Positions 8,349 through 15,085 of a stretch of DNA of 64,000 nt are shown here, piece after piece; positions within the stretch are counted from its first letter, which is position 1; each line of letters opens with the position of its first letter. A program made the translations under genes and the position numbers. This stretch comes from Nocardioides_B sp963810035. GTDB lineage: Bacteria; Actinomycetota; Actinomycetes; Propionibacteriales; Nocardioidaceae. Where the stretch lies: assembly GCA_963810035.1 (NCBI GenBank), contig CAWEMA010000006.1, forward strand, positions 434,001-498,000. The letters run 5' to 3'. Under the pieces are notes generated by a model, which ran no database searches, had not been told where the DNA came from, and saw nothing but the letters and a program-made list of their open reading frames with translations.

Positions 8349-8918
8349 GTGCTGTTCAGCCACGACACTGAGCACGCGCTCGAGTGCATCGTCGACCTGG
8401 TCAACTCCGCACCCTCCAGCGGACCGTCCTCCAGCAGCAAGGAACAGCTTCCCGACCTCGCGTCGCTCGCCCGCTTCGTGGCCGCGCACGACATCAGCGA
8501 GGTCGAGGAGCTGACCGGCCGGGACCTGCAGGGCGTGTACGCCCTGCGCGAGGCCATCGCCGCGGTCTTCGACGCCGAGGACGACCGGTCCGCCGCGGCC
8601 GCCGTCAACACGCTCGTCTCCCAGGCGACGGTGACGCCGCGGCTGACCGACCACGACGGCTACGACTGGCACGTGCACTACTTCGCGCCGGGCGCCTCCC
8701 TCGCGGAGCACCTGACCATCGACTGCGGCATGGCCCTCGCCCACGTCGTCGCCTCGGGCGAGCGCGAGCGGCTCCGCCGGTGCGAGGCGCCGGACTGCGA
8801 CCAGGTGCTCGTCGACCTCTCCCGCAACCGCTCCCGGCGCTACTGCGACGCCCGCACCTGCGGCAACCGGCTGCACGTCGCGGCCTACCGCGAACGTCAG
8901 CGCTCCTCCGGCGCCTGA
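8349..8918 (+). CDS. CGNR zinc-finger (ABATE domain) transcriptional regulator
   Basis: The 189-aa protein has the stress-related ABATE N-terminal region (LVNSAPSSG, LPDLASLARFVAAHDI) and ends in a CGNR zinc finger with ligands C-x4-C and C-x4-C (CEAPDCDQV, RRYCDARTCGNRLHVAAY). The zinc finger is thought to bind DNA. The start is GTG with AAGGGGG upstream. No regulated neighbour is obvious. A 9-bp inverted repeat (acccgtcac at 8921-8929, gtgacgggt at 8965-8973) sits between this gene and the convergent aminotransferase gene and may serve as a weak terminator. Confidence 0.85.
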   Translation: MLFSHDTEHALECIVDLVNSAPSSGPSSSSKEQLPDLASLARFVAAHDISEVEELTGRDLQGVYALREAIAAVFDAEDDRSAAAAVNTLVSQATVTPRLTDHDGYDWHVHYFAPGASLAEHLTIDCGMALAHVVASGERERLRRCEAPDCDQVLVDLSRNRSRRYCDARTCGNRLHVAAYRERQRSSGA

Positions 8919-8972
8919 CGACCCGTCACCTACTCGGTGCTCTCAGCGGCGTGTCGCGCAGTTCGTGACGGG

Positions 8973-9794
8973 TCAGGGGTCGATGCCCTCGGCCTCCCGG
9001 GCGGCCCACACCCGTTGGCACTCGACGGTGACCGGTCCCGGCCCCGCGAGCTCGCGGCCGTCGCAGCGCGTGACGGCCTGCACGTCACGCGTCGTCGAGA
9101 CGAGGAAGATCTCTTCGGCCGAGGCGAGTACGTCGACCGGCTCGTCGACCTCGCGGCCGCCGTACCACTCGAGCAGCAGGGCCCGGCTGATCCCGGCCAG
9201 GCACCCGGCGGCCAGCGTCGGGGTGCGCAGCTCACCGTCGACCACGTAGAAGACGTTGGAGCCGGTCCCCTCGCACAGGTTGCCGGCGAGGTTCGCGAAG
9301 ACCGCCTCGCTCGCACCGTGCTCGGCCGCGTAGGCCAGGGCGACGACGTTCTCGGCGTACGACGTCGTCTTCAGCCCGGCCAGCGCCCCGCGCTCGTTGC
9401 GCGGCCACGGCACGGTCACGACCGACGTCGCGGTGGCGGCGGGCTTCAACGTGTCGGCGACCACGACCAGCGTCGGCGGGCTGTCGCCCCGGCCCGACCC
9501 GAGCGGCGCGACTCCCCCGGTGTAGGTGATCCGCAGCCGTCCCAGCGGCAGGTGCTCCGCGTCGAGCACGGCCGCCACCCCGCGTCGTACCTCGCCGACG
9601 TCGAACGCCGGAAGGCCCAACCCGGCGGCGGACCGGGCCAGCCGGTCGAGGTGCCGGGTCAGGGCGAAGGGCCGACCGTCAACCACCTTCACCGCCTCGA
9701 ACACCCCGTCCCCCACGGTCATCCCGTGGTCGCTGACCGTGATCGCGGGGCCGTGCGGATCATCGAGAACACGGCCGTTCACCCAAGCGTGCAT
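8973..9794 (-). CDS. Class IV PLP aminotransferase (branched-chain aminotransferase / aminodeoxychorismate lyase family)
   Basis: The 273-aa protein is a fold-type IV PLP enzyme. The likely Schiff-base lysine is in AGLKTTSYAENVVAL, with the conserved GDGVFEAVKVVDGRPF block near the N-terminus and NLCEGTGSNVFYVVDGEL for phosphate binding. It could be a branched-chain aminotransferase-like enzyme or an aminodeoxychorismate lyase (PabC); its short length and N-terminal HAWVNG favour the PabC-like group, but no folate gene is nearby. The ATG lies 6 nt after a TAGTCT -10 element (minus strand, 9801-9806), so the mRNA is probably leaderless. Confidence 0.8.
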   Translation of the reverse strand: MHAWVNGRVLDDPHGPAITVSDHGMTVGDGVFEAVKVVDGRPFALTRHLDRLARSAAGLGLPAFDVGEVRRGVAAVLDAEHLPLGRLRITYTGGVAPLGSGRGDSPPTLVVVADTLKPAATATSVVTVPWPRNERGALAGLKTTSYAENVVALAYAAEHGASEAVFANLAGNLCEGTGSNVFYVVDGELRTPTLAAGCLAGISRALLLEWYGGREVDEPVDVLASAEEIFLVSTTRDVQAVTRCDGRELAGPGPVTVECQRVWAAREAEGIDP

Positions 9795-9858
9795 GGCACG
9801 AGACTAGGTGCCGGACGGCCACCACCGGAGCCCCGAACACGCCTGGCAGAGCCCGAAT

Positions 9859-9886
9859 TTGTCATCTGCGCGTTGTCGGATAAAGT
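9859..9886 (+). promoter_or_regulatory. Promoter of the tRNA-Gly/tRNA-Cys group
   Basis: TTGTCA (9859-9864) and TAAAGT (9881-9886) are separated by 16 bp, a good housekeeping sigma promoter 45 bp ahead of tRNA-Gly. Confidence 0.7.
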
Positions 9887-9930
9887 TCTCACGCACAGCC
9901 GGTTCGGGGGTCCTCGAGCCGGATGTTCAA

Positions 9931-10003
9931 GCGGACGTAGCTCAGTTGGTAGAGCGCAACCTTGCCAAGGTTGAGGTCGCGAGTTCGAGCCTCGTCGTCC
10001 GCT
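9931..10003 (+). tRNA. tRNA-Gly (GCC)
   Basis: Complete cloverleaf of 73 nt with acceptor gcggacg/cgtccgc and anticodon loop ttgccaa (GCC). The discriminator base is T and no CCA is encoded. Confidence 0.97.
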
Positions 10004-10029
10004 CGGAGAAGATGGTCGCAGCACTCCTT

Positions 10030-10100
10030 GGTGGAGTGGCCGAGAGGCGAGGCAACGGACTGCAAATCCGTCTACACGGGTTCAAATCCCGTCTCCACCT
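10030..10100 (+). tRNA. tRNA-Cys (GCA)
   Basis: Complete cloverleaf of 71 nt with acceptor ggtggag/ctccacc and anticodon loop ctgcaaa (GCA). It lies 26 nt after tRNA-Gly and is probably in the same transcript. No CCA is encoded. Confidence 0.97.
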
Positions 10101-10106
10101 CGATGA

Positions 10107-10137
10107 CTCAAACTCCCCCTAGGGTGGAGTCTTGAGT
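10107..10137 (+). terminator. Hairpin after tRNA-Cys
   Basis: The sequence actcaaactccccct is followed by the imperfect complement agggtggagtcttgagt, giving a long stem-loop 7 nt after tRNA-Cys. It may end the Gly-Cys transcript or be a processing structure before tRNA-Val. Confidence 0.45.
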
Positions 10138-10143
10138 TGTTAC

Positions 10144-10218
10144 GGGCGATTGGCGCAGTGGTAGCGCGCTTCCTTGACACGGAAGAGGTCACTGGTTCAA
10201 ACCCAGTATCGCCCACCA
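10144..10218 (+). tRNA. tRNA-Val (GAC)
   Basis: Complete cloverleaf with acceptor gggcgat/atcgccc, anticodon loop ttgacac (GAC) and encoded CCA. Its 3' end probably served as the attachment site of an integrated element, since an integrase-like tail follows within 80 nt. Confidence 0.97.
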
Positions 10219-10248
10219 GCGGGAAACCGCAGGTCAGCGCAACAATTG

Positions 10249-10277
10249 GGCCCCTCAGTCGGACTGACTGAGGGGCC
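10249..10277 (+). terminator. Terminator after tRNA-Val(GAC)
   Basis: A perfect 12-bp stem (ggcccctcagtc / gactgaggggcc) with a 5-nt loop is followed by ttcttc, 31 nt past the tRNA. Confidence 0.75.
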
Positions 10278-10297
10278 TTCTTCATGGCCTGGGGGCA

Positions 10298-10390
10298 CTA
10301 ACTGGGGCACTGAGTCTGTTCCTGCCCTTCGGCCGCCACCTCCTCCGGCAGGTCGAACAAGGTGTCCATGACCTGAGCGCCCCGCCGCAC
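10298..10390 (-). pseudogene. C-terminal fragment resembling a tyrosine integrase tail
   Basis: The minus-strand frame reads GAQVMDTLFDLPEEVAAEGQ and ends at a TAG at 10298. Site-specific recombinases of actinobacterial elements often finish with a similar MDxLF stretch and an acidic tail, and they typically end right beside the tRNA that holds the attachment site, which is the arrangement here. Only about 30 residues remain; catalytic residues are absent, so this is inferred mostly from position and the tail pattern. Confidence 0.4.
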
Positions 10391-10391
10391 G

Positions 10392-10547
10392 ACCGACCCC
10401 GCCTACGACGAGCTCCAGCTCTGGATGACCTGGCACGAGCAGGCCGCCGTCCAGTCCAGCCGCGCCCAGGCAACCCGGACCATCACGCACCCACGGCTCG
10501 CCCGCCCCGAGGGCCGGGTCAACCACAACCCTTACCTGCCCCACTGA
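10392..10547 (+). pseudogene. C-terminal fragment of an unknown protein
   Basis: A + strand frame, bounded by an in-frame TGA at 10374-10376, encodes TDPAYDELQLWMTWHEQAAV and continues to VNHNPYLPH and a TGA. It has clear coding character but no start site and joins the integrase-like fragment on the other strand at about 10391. It is most likely a truncated gene from the same decayed element; no function is recognised. Confidence 0.35.
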
Positions 10548-10622
10548 CCGCCCTGACGTCGTCGCACCTGGTGCGCAACAACGCTGACCGAGACCGCCGG
10601 CGTCAGCCATCTTGGCGAATCC

Positions 10623-10650
10623 TTTGCGCCGAAGCGGCTTCCGGCACAAT
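10623..10650 (+). promoter_or_regulatory. Promoter of the trp leader, leaderless type
   Basis: A CACAAT -10 (10645-10650) lies 7 nt before the leader ATG at 10658, with TTTGCG/TTGCGC as a plausible -35 (spacer 15-16 nt). Transcription would then start at or next to the A of the ATG. Confidence 0.6.
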
Positions 10651-10657
10651 GGGCGTC

Positions 10658-10693
10658 ATGACGACGCACACGCGCAACTGGTGGCCGCAGTAG
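10658..10693 (+). CDS. Trp leader peptide of the trpS attenuator
   Basis: The 11-codon ORF encodes MTTHTRNWWPQ, with two adjacent TGG codons at 10678-10683 and a TAG at 10691-10693. Tandem Trp codons in a tiny ORF just ahead of a terminator are the hallmark of ribosome-mediated attenuation. There is no ribosome site; the predicted transcript starts at the ATG. Stalling at the Trp codons when charged tRNA-Trp is scarce would leave 10694-10701 free to pair downstream. Auxiliary trpS genes of Streptomyces are known to be controlled in this way. Confidence 0.85.
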   Translation: MTTHTRNWWPQ

Positions 10694-10753
10694 GGGCGGC
10701 TACCCCAACCTGCGTTCCCAGCTTCGTCAGCCGCCCACTCCGGGCGGCTTTTC
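10694..10753 (+). promoter_or_regulatory. Transcription attenuator (antiterminator/terminator) of trpS
   Basis: The octamer gggcggct occurs at 10694-10701 and again at 10742-10749. Between them agccgccc (10729-10736) can pair perfectly with either copy. Pairing with the second copy forms a terminator followed by TTTTCT. Pairing with the first, which begins right after the leader stop codon, is the antiterminator. A ribosome that reaches the stop codon would cover the first copy and allow termination; one stalled on the Trp codons would not. Confidence 0.85.
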
Positions 10754-10813
10754 TGCGTTGTGTGCGCGCCGACCGTGGTGGGTCAAGACACCAACCAACG
10801 AAGGAGACCCACC

Positions 10814-11803
10814 ATGACCACTCGAGTGTTCACCGGACTCAAGCCCACAGGACAACTCCAGATCGGCAACTACCTCGGAGCCATCCGGCCCCTGCTCGAC
10901 CTGGCGGCCGACCCGGACAACGACCTGCTCGTCAGCGTCGTTGACCTGCACGCGCTAACCGTCGAGCACGACCCGACGCAACTGCGGGCGCTGACGATGG
11001 AGATGGCCGCAACGCTGCTCGCCTGCGGCCTTGATGCCCGCGCCAGGCTGTTCATCCAGTCGTCTGTCCCAGCGCACACCGAACTGAACTGCCTGCTCGA
11101 GTCGACCGCTACCTACGGCGAGATGACCCGGATGATTCAGTTCAAGGAGAAGTCGCGCGGCCGAGAGTCCGTGCGTCTGTCGCTCCTGACCTACCCCGCC
11201 CTGATGGCCGCAGACATCCTCGCCTACCAGACCGACGTCGTCCCGGTCGGTGACGACCAGCGCCAGCACCTGGAGTTGACCACCACGCTGGCACGGCGGT
11301 TCAACGGCAAGTACGGCAACGTCTTCACCGTCCCCCGCGGCGTCACCCCCTCAGAGGCCGCGCGCGTCAAGGACTTGCGTGACCCGACAGCAAAGATGGG
11401 CAAGTCCGGAGCCGACGGCTCCGGGGTCATCTTCCTGCGTGACGAGCCGGACGTCATCGTGGCGAAGGTGCGACGCGCGGTCACCGACAGTGACCCAACG
11501 CTGACCTACGACCCGCAGGGCCGGCCCGGCGTTGCGAACCTCACCGTGCTACTTGGAGCGCTGACCGGGACGGCACCCGAACGCGCACTGGAGGGGCTTC
11601 GCGGTGCCTCGGCCCTCAAGGCCACGGTGGCCGAAGCTCTGGTCGAGACCCTCGCGCCCATCCAGAAGCTGCACCGAGAGCTCACAGCCGACTCAGCGAC
11701 GTTGCTGTCTCTCCTTCGGACCGGCGCTGACGCTGTGGCCGAGGACGCAGCCAAGACCGTTGCCGACGCCCGCGAAGCGTTGGGGCTCCTGTCTCTCAAC
11801 TGA
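10814..11803 (+). CDS. trpS: Tryptophanyl-tRNA synthetase, attenuator-controlled (auxiliary type)
   Basis: The 329-aa class I synthetase charges tRNA-Trp. The N-terminal signature TGLKPTGQLQIGNYLGAIRP contains the HIGH-type motif (QIGN), the tryptophan pocket region follows, and KMGKS is the KMSKS loop. The start ATG has AAGGAG with a 7-nt spacer. Codon choice is less GC3-biased than in neighbouring genes. The gene follows a Trp-Trp leader attenuator and lies in a decayed element next to tRNA-Val. In Streptomyces a second trpS with this control resists indolmycin; by analogy this may be an inducible, inhibitor-resistant spare enzyme. Resistance itself is inference, and whether another trpS exists cannot be seen here. 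Confidence 0.92.
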   Translation: MTTRVFTGLKPTGQLQIGNYLGAIRPLLDLAADPDNDLLVSVVDLHALTVEHDPTQLRALTMEMAATLLACGLDARARLFIQSSVPAHTELNCLLESTATYGEMTRMIQFKEKSRGRESVRLSLLTYPALMAADILAYQTDVVPVGDDQRQHLELTTTLARRFNGKYGNVFTVPRGVTPSEAARVKDLRDPTAKMGKSGADGSGVIFLRDEPDVIVAKVRRAVTDSDPTLTYDPQGRPGVANLTVLLGALTGTAPERALEGLRGASALKATVAEALVETLAPIQKLHRELTADSATLLSLLRTGADAVAEDAAKTVADAREALGLLSLN

Positions 11804-11819
11804 ACCGCCCTGGGCGGTT
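11803..11819 (+). terminator. Terminator overlapping the trpS stop
   Basis: A 7-bp stem (aaccgcc/ggcggtt) starts on the last base of the trpS stop and is followed by gttattc. Confidence 0.6.
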
Positions 11820-11829
11820 GTTATTCAGT

Positions 11830-11868
11830 CACAAGGCCCCGCTTCTCGTTCGAGGAGCGGGGCTTTGT
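11830..11868. terminator. Long bidirectional hairpin after trpS
   Basis: The segment cacaaggccccgct ... agcggggctttgtg forms a nearly perfect stem with an inner ctcg/cgag arm. It backs up the terminator at 11803 and would also stop minus-strand transcription. Confidence 0.65.
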
Positions 11869-11869
11869 G

Positions 11870-12516
11870 GAGCCCACGCGACGAGCGTGCCCCCATTCGA
11901 TGAACCGAGGACGCGCTCACCGTGCGCCATGTGCTCTGTGCCTGGGCTCCCTGACGTAGCGGGCCGTTGCTACTGGTTCGATGACTCTCGCGGTGGGGTC
12001 GGTGAGAACCTTTTCGCGGGTGGGCGCAAGCGCCCGTCCTGGACGGGCCACGACATGGAACGCCCCCGTTCGACGAAACGCAACGCGCACGGGGGAAGCG
12101 CCTCGCGGCCCGGAACAGGGGCGTCTGCCATGAAGGCGTGGCCGATACTGCCAAAGGCGCACAACCCGGACAAGGCCGATGCTTCAGTGCGCTAGGCCAC
12201 TTGGCTGGCGAGCCCCGTCCCCCTGACGAATGTCTGGCGGGCCGGCGACTATCGGGAGGACGGGGGCAAGCGTGGTCCAGACACGGGGACCACATCGGCG
12301 TCAAACAGACAAACCCGCCTTGACCTGCGGATTCGCGCGTCGCGCCCTGGCCGCACGGAGCATCTGCGCGATGCGAGGTCGCCGTCGGCACTGAAAACGC
12401 GTAGCCTCACGGCGTCGAGAGCGACCCGCGTGCCGCCGTACACGGCGGTGCGGTTCGCGGCGAAACAACAACGCAAAGCGCCTGATGTCGACGCTTCGAA
12501 GAGCCGGGAAACCTCC
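11870..12516. other. Region without a convincing gene
   Basis: About 650 bases between the trpS terminators and the STAS gene. Several overlapping open frames exist on both strands, but none has a ribosome site with codon bias to match. A minus-strand frame near 11917-12080 (LTDPTARVIEPVATARYVRE) is the most protein-like and may be a remnant. GC3 contrast is weak, consistent with decayed mobile DNA. I cannot place an intact gene or a second attachment site here. Confidence 0.4.
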
Positions 12517-12855
12517 GTGAACTTGATCTACGCTTTCGGCACTCCAGTGCCGCTCAATATCGAGACAACCACACGCGACCACGCCACCTGGATCACCATC
12601 GGCGGCGAAGTGGACACCTCGAACCACGAGCAACTGCAAGCTGAGCTCGTGGCTGTCGATCGCGACGGCACCAAGGATGTGCACATCCAGCTGGCCGACC
12701 TGCGGTTCTGCGACGCACGCGCCCTCTCCCACCTCATCCTCTTTGCGGACGAAGTCAGACGGGATGGCGGCACCGTTTCTGTGTACGACGCCGCCCCTCT
12801 GATCCGGAAGGTGACGAGGCTCATCGACAACGAGCGGGTTCTCAGGCTGGTGTGA
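12517..12855 (+). CDS. STAS domain protein
   Basis: The protein is about 112 aa with one STAS fold (TTTRDHATWITIGGEVDTSN, then HIQLADLRFCDARALSHLIL). STAS proteins act as anti-sigma-factor antagonists or similar switches. In SpoIIAA-type members the D-S-x-G loop carries the phosphorylated serine; here that loop reads CDARALS, so the usual serine is alanine and classical phosphorylation control is unlikely. The GTG at 12517 was chosen because the domain begins shortly after; an in-frame GTG at 12430 would add 29 residues of non-domain sequence. No kinase or sigma gene is adjacent. Confidence 0.7.
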   Translation: MNLIYAFGTPVPLNIETTTRDHATWITIGGEVDTSNHEQLQAELVAVDRDGTKDVHIQLADLRFCDARALSHLILFADEVRRDGGTVSVYDAAPLIRKVTRLIDNERVLRLV

Positions 12856-12909
12856 GGCACTGGCTGAGGCACTACGCCGACCTGCCACCGCGAGACGGAA
12901 GTCTTCCCG

Positions 12910-14190
12910 TCACGGTGACGTAGGCGCCTCCCGCGTCGTCGTCGCACGCCTGGTCAGCCCGCGCGCAGGCACCTCCCTGACTGGCCCGCCAGGCTCGGGT
13001 CCCTGGGCAGCGGCAGACTTGCCGTACAGCATGGCCAGGGGGCCTGCGCTGAGTCCGTGTACGACGACGCTCAACAGCACGGTCACCCCGATGACGGACA
13101 AGGCTTCGTCGGCCCCTGTTCCGAGCTCCTCGAGTGCGAGGAGGGCGAAGACCAGGGACGCGAGGCCTCGCGGCCCGAACCAGCCAACGAAGAGCACCGT
13201 GTTCCGACCGAGCCCTGCGCCTAGGGAGGCGAGTGCGACGGGGACCATCCGCACGAGGGTGAGGCTGAGGACGGCGTAGAGCACCGTGGTCAGGTCGATC
13301 CGGTCGGATGCGATGGGTACCGCGATCGCGCCGAACCCGAGCCACACCAGCAGGGACATCAGGCCGCTGGCCTGCTCCAGGAACAGGAGCTCGGTGGGGC
13401 CGCGGCGGCCGGCCGCGGCACCGAAAGCCAGGCCACCGCAGAACGCGGCGACGAACCCGTTCCCGTGCAGGCCGAGTGCGCCCGCGTAGGCAGCCAGTGC
13501 CAGGGCCAGGACCGCGATTCCGGTGAAGTCCTCAGCGGCCCATCCCCTGCGGCGCGCCCGCCGAAGCAGCCAGCCGCCGACGAACCCGACTACCACTCCC
13601 ACGGCTGTGCCGATCGCCAGCTCCGCGGCCGCCTCCCCCAACCCGGAAGCACCTGCCACCCCCTCTGCGGACGCAGCCGCGGCGATCGCGAGCAGGACGA
13701 CCGGGGTGGCGATCCCGTCGTTGAGGCCGCTCTCCACGGCGATCAACCGACGGACTCGCGACGGCACCACCGGGTTCGTCACGACCGGGACCCCCAGAGC
13801 CGCGTCCGTGGGTGCCAGGGCAGCCGCGACCAGCAGAGCCAGCCACACCCCGAGCGCCGGGAACAGCCAGGCCGCGAGCCCCCATCCGGCGAGGATCGTC
13901 AACGGGAGGCCTACGCCGAGCAGGCGCACGTACTGCCAGAGACCGTCTCGGAGGGCGCGCACCGGTATCCGGGCGGCATCGGAGAACAGCACCCACACGA
14001 GGGTGATCTCGACGAAGGGCTTGATAGTCTCCGGAGCGGTGGGCGTGTCGACGAGCCCGATCCCAGCCAGAAGTCCGCCCATGGCCGTGAAGACGATCGG
14101 GGCAGTCAGGTCCGCCCGCTCGAGTCGTGCGGACACCACGCCCCACACGAAGATCGTGGCGGTGACGAGGAAGACTCCTGCAACCTCCAT
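12910..14190 (-). CDS. Cation:proton antiporter (NhaP/CPA1-like)
   Basis: The 426-aa protein has about 12 membrane helices. Helix 5-6 carries APTDAALGVPVV and ESGLNDGIATPVVLLAI, the conserved acidic residues of CPA-type Na+/H+ antiporters, and WFGPRGLASLVFALLALEE is typical of the NhaP/NhaK branch. It would exchange Na+ or K+ for protons across the cytoplasmic membrane. The ATG at 14190 is preceded by AAGGGTG. A hydrophilic tail of about 35 residues ends the protein. A larger frame continues upstream to 14649 but overlaps the CHRD gene and is not used. Confidence 0.88.
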   Translation of the reverse strand: MEVAGVFLVTATIFVWGVVSARLERADLTAPIVFTAMGGLLAGIGLVDTPTAPETIKPFVEITLVWVLFSDAARIPVRALRDGLWQYVRLLGVGLPLTILAGWGLAAWLFPALGVWLALLVAAALAPTDAALGVPVVTNPVVPSRVRRLIAVESGLNDGIATPVVLLAIAAAASAEGVAGASGLGEAAAELAIGTAVGVVVGFVGGWLLRRARRRGWAAEDFTGIAVLALALAAYAGALGLHGNGFVAAFCGGLAFGAAAGRRGPTELLFLEQASGLMSLLVWLGFGAIAVPIASDRIDLTTVLYAVLSLTLVRMVPVALASLGAGLGRNTVLFVGWFGPRGLASLVFALLALEELGTGADEALSVIGVTVLLSVVVHGLSAGPLAMLYGKSAAAQGPEPGGPVREVPARGLTRRATTTREAPTSP

Positions 14191-14374
14191 GACGCACCCT
14201 TTCGCGGTGGCTTCCCTTCGAGTCTCCCGACTGCTGACCCCGCTCCGGCTCATCCTGGCCGGGTGATGCGGCGACCGCGTCCGTGGCTCCAGCTCGTCCC
14301 AGGTCCCCACGGCTGCATCGGGCAGGGTGAACCGTCGCGGCGCGTCGCCCGTGTCCTCAACAAGGAGGGACGTC

Positions 14375-14836
14375 ATGTCGATGGTCACGGAGCCGGTACG
14401 CCGGCGTGGAAGTGTCGTTGTCCTGAGCGCGTGCCTGGTGGTGGGCGCATCGGCGGCGACGTTGGGTGCGACTGCCGGGAGCGCGGGTGCGCAGCAGCAG
14501 GTCGCGGCGACGCGACTGGAGGCGCGCCTGACGCCGAGCGGAGACCCGAACGGCTCGGGCAAGGCCACATTCCAGTTGTCCCAGGCCCAGCGCAAGATCT
14601 GCGCCGCCGTCGAGTGGCACCGGATCGGGAGACCGAACGCGGCGCACATCCACCGCAGCTCCGACGGTCAGGTCGTCGTGGACCTCACCGGCTCGGTCAC
14701 TGGCGGGAGGCACTGTGCCAGCCACGTGTCACCCGTGCTGATCGGCCGGATCCAAGCCCACCCCGGGCGGTACTACTTCAACGTGCACAACGCGGCGTAC
14801 CCGGCCGGCGCGATCCAGGGACGACTGCACCGCTGA
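14375..14836 (+). CDS. Secreted CHRD domain protein
   Basis: The 153-aa protein starts with a basic N-region and a hydrophobic core (VVVLSACLVVGASAATLGAT) ending in AGAQQ, a likely signal peptide. The rest is a CHRD domain: LEARLTPSGDPNGSGKATFQ, AAHIHRSSDGQVVVDL, PGRYYFNVHNAAYPAGAIQG. CHRD domains occur in chordin and in many exported bacterial proteins of unknown role, some copper- or oxidase-associated. AAGGAGGG precedes the ATG at 14375. The gene is divergent from the antiporter gene across about 180 bp. Confidence 0.85.
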   Translation: MSMVTEPVRRRGSVVVLSACLVVGASAATLGATAGSAGAQQQVAATRLEARLTPSGDPNGSGKATFQLSQAQRKICAAVEWHRIGRPNAAHIHRSSDGQVVVDLTGSVTGGRHCASHVSPVLIGRIQAHPGRYYFNVHNAAYPAGAIQGRLHR

Positions 14837-15009
14837 CCGGCTGCAGAAACGGCGCTGGAGCGGTCTTGGCGATTCCCTGCCGACCTGCCGATGGGGGGTG
14901 CCACTCGAAGGCCGTCGACCAGGCAGACCTCGTCGGCTGAGCGGTCCAGACAGGCTTTTCATCCGCACCCGAACGGGTAGACGTGCTCCCACGGAGGGTT
15001 CACGCAGCT

Positions 15010-15024
15010 GCCCCTCCTAGGGGC
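15010..15024. terminator. Small GC hairpin between convergent genes
   Basis: A 6-bp stem (gcccct/aggggc) lies in the 249-bp gap between the CHRD gene and the convergent PAS-ANTAR gene. It has no T-run, so its role as terminator is tentative; nothing else is visible in the gap. Confidence 0.3.
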
Positions 15025-15085
15025 GCCCCGTCTCAATCCCCCAGGTCCGGCGGGGCGCTCCGCTGCGTTCGACCGCGTCCGCGGC

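Noticed and set aside
10658..10813. A T-box riboswitch before trpS
   Set aside because: The T-box sequence and specifier-loop layout are absent, and the Trp-codon leader ORF with two alternative pairings explains the region fully.
12430..12516. Extended start of the STAS gene at the GTG at 12430
   Set aside because: The added residues are not part of the domain and lack the codon bias of the rest; the GTG at 12517 fits STAS length.
14191..14649. N-terminal extension of the antiporter frame
   Set aside because: It overlaps the CHRD gene on the other strand and has no membrane helices; the ATG at 14190 has a ribosome site.
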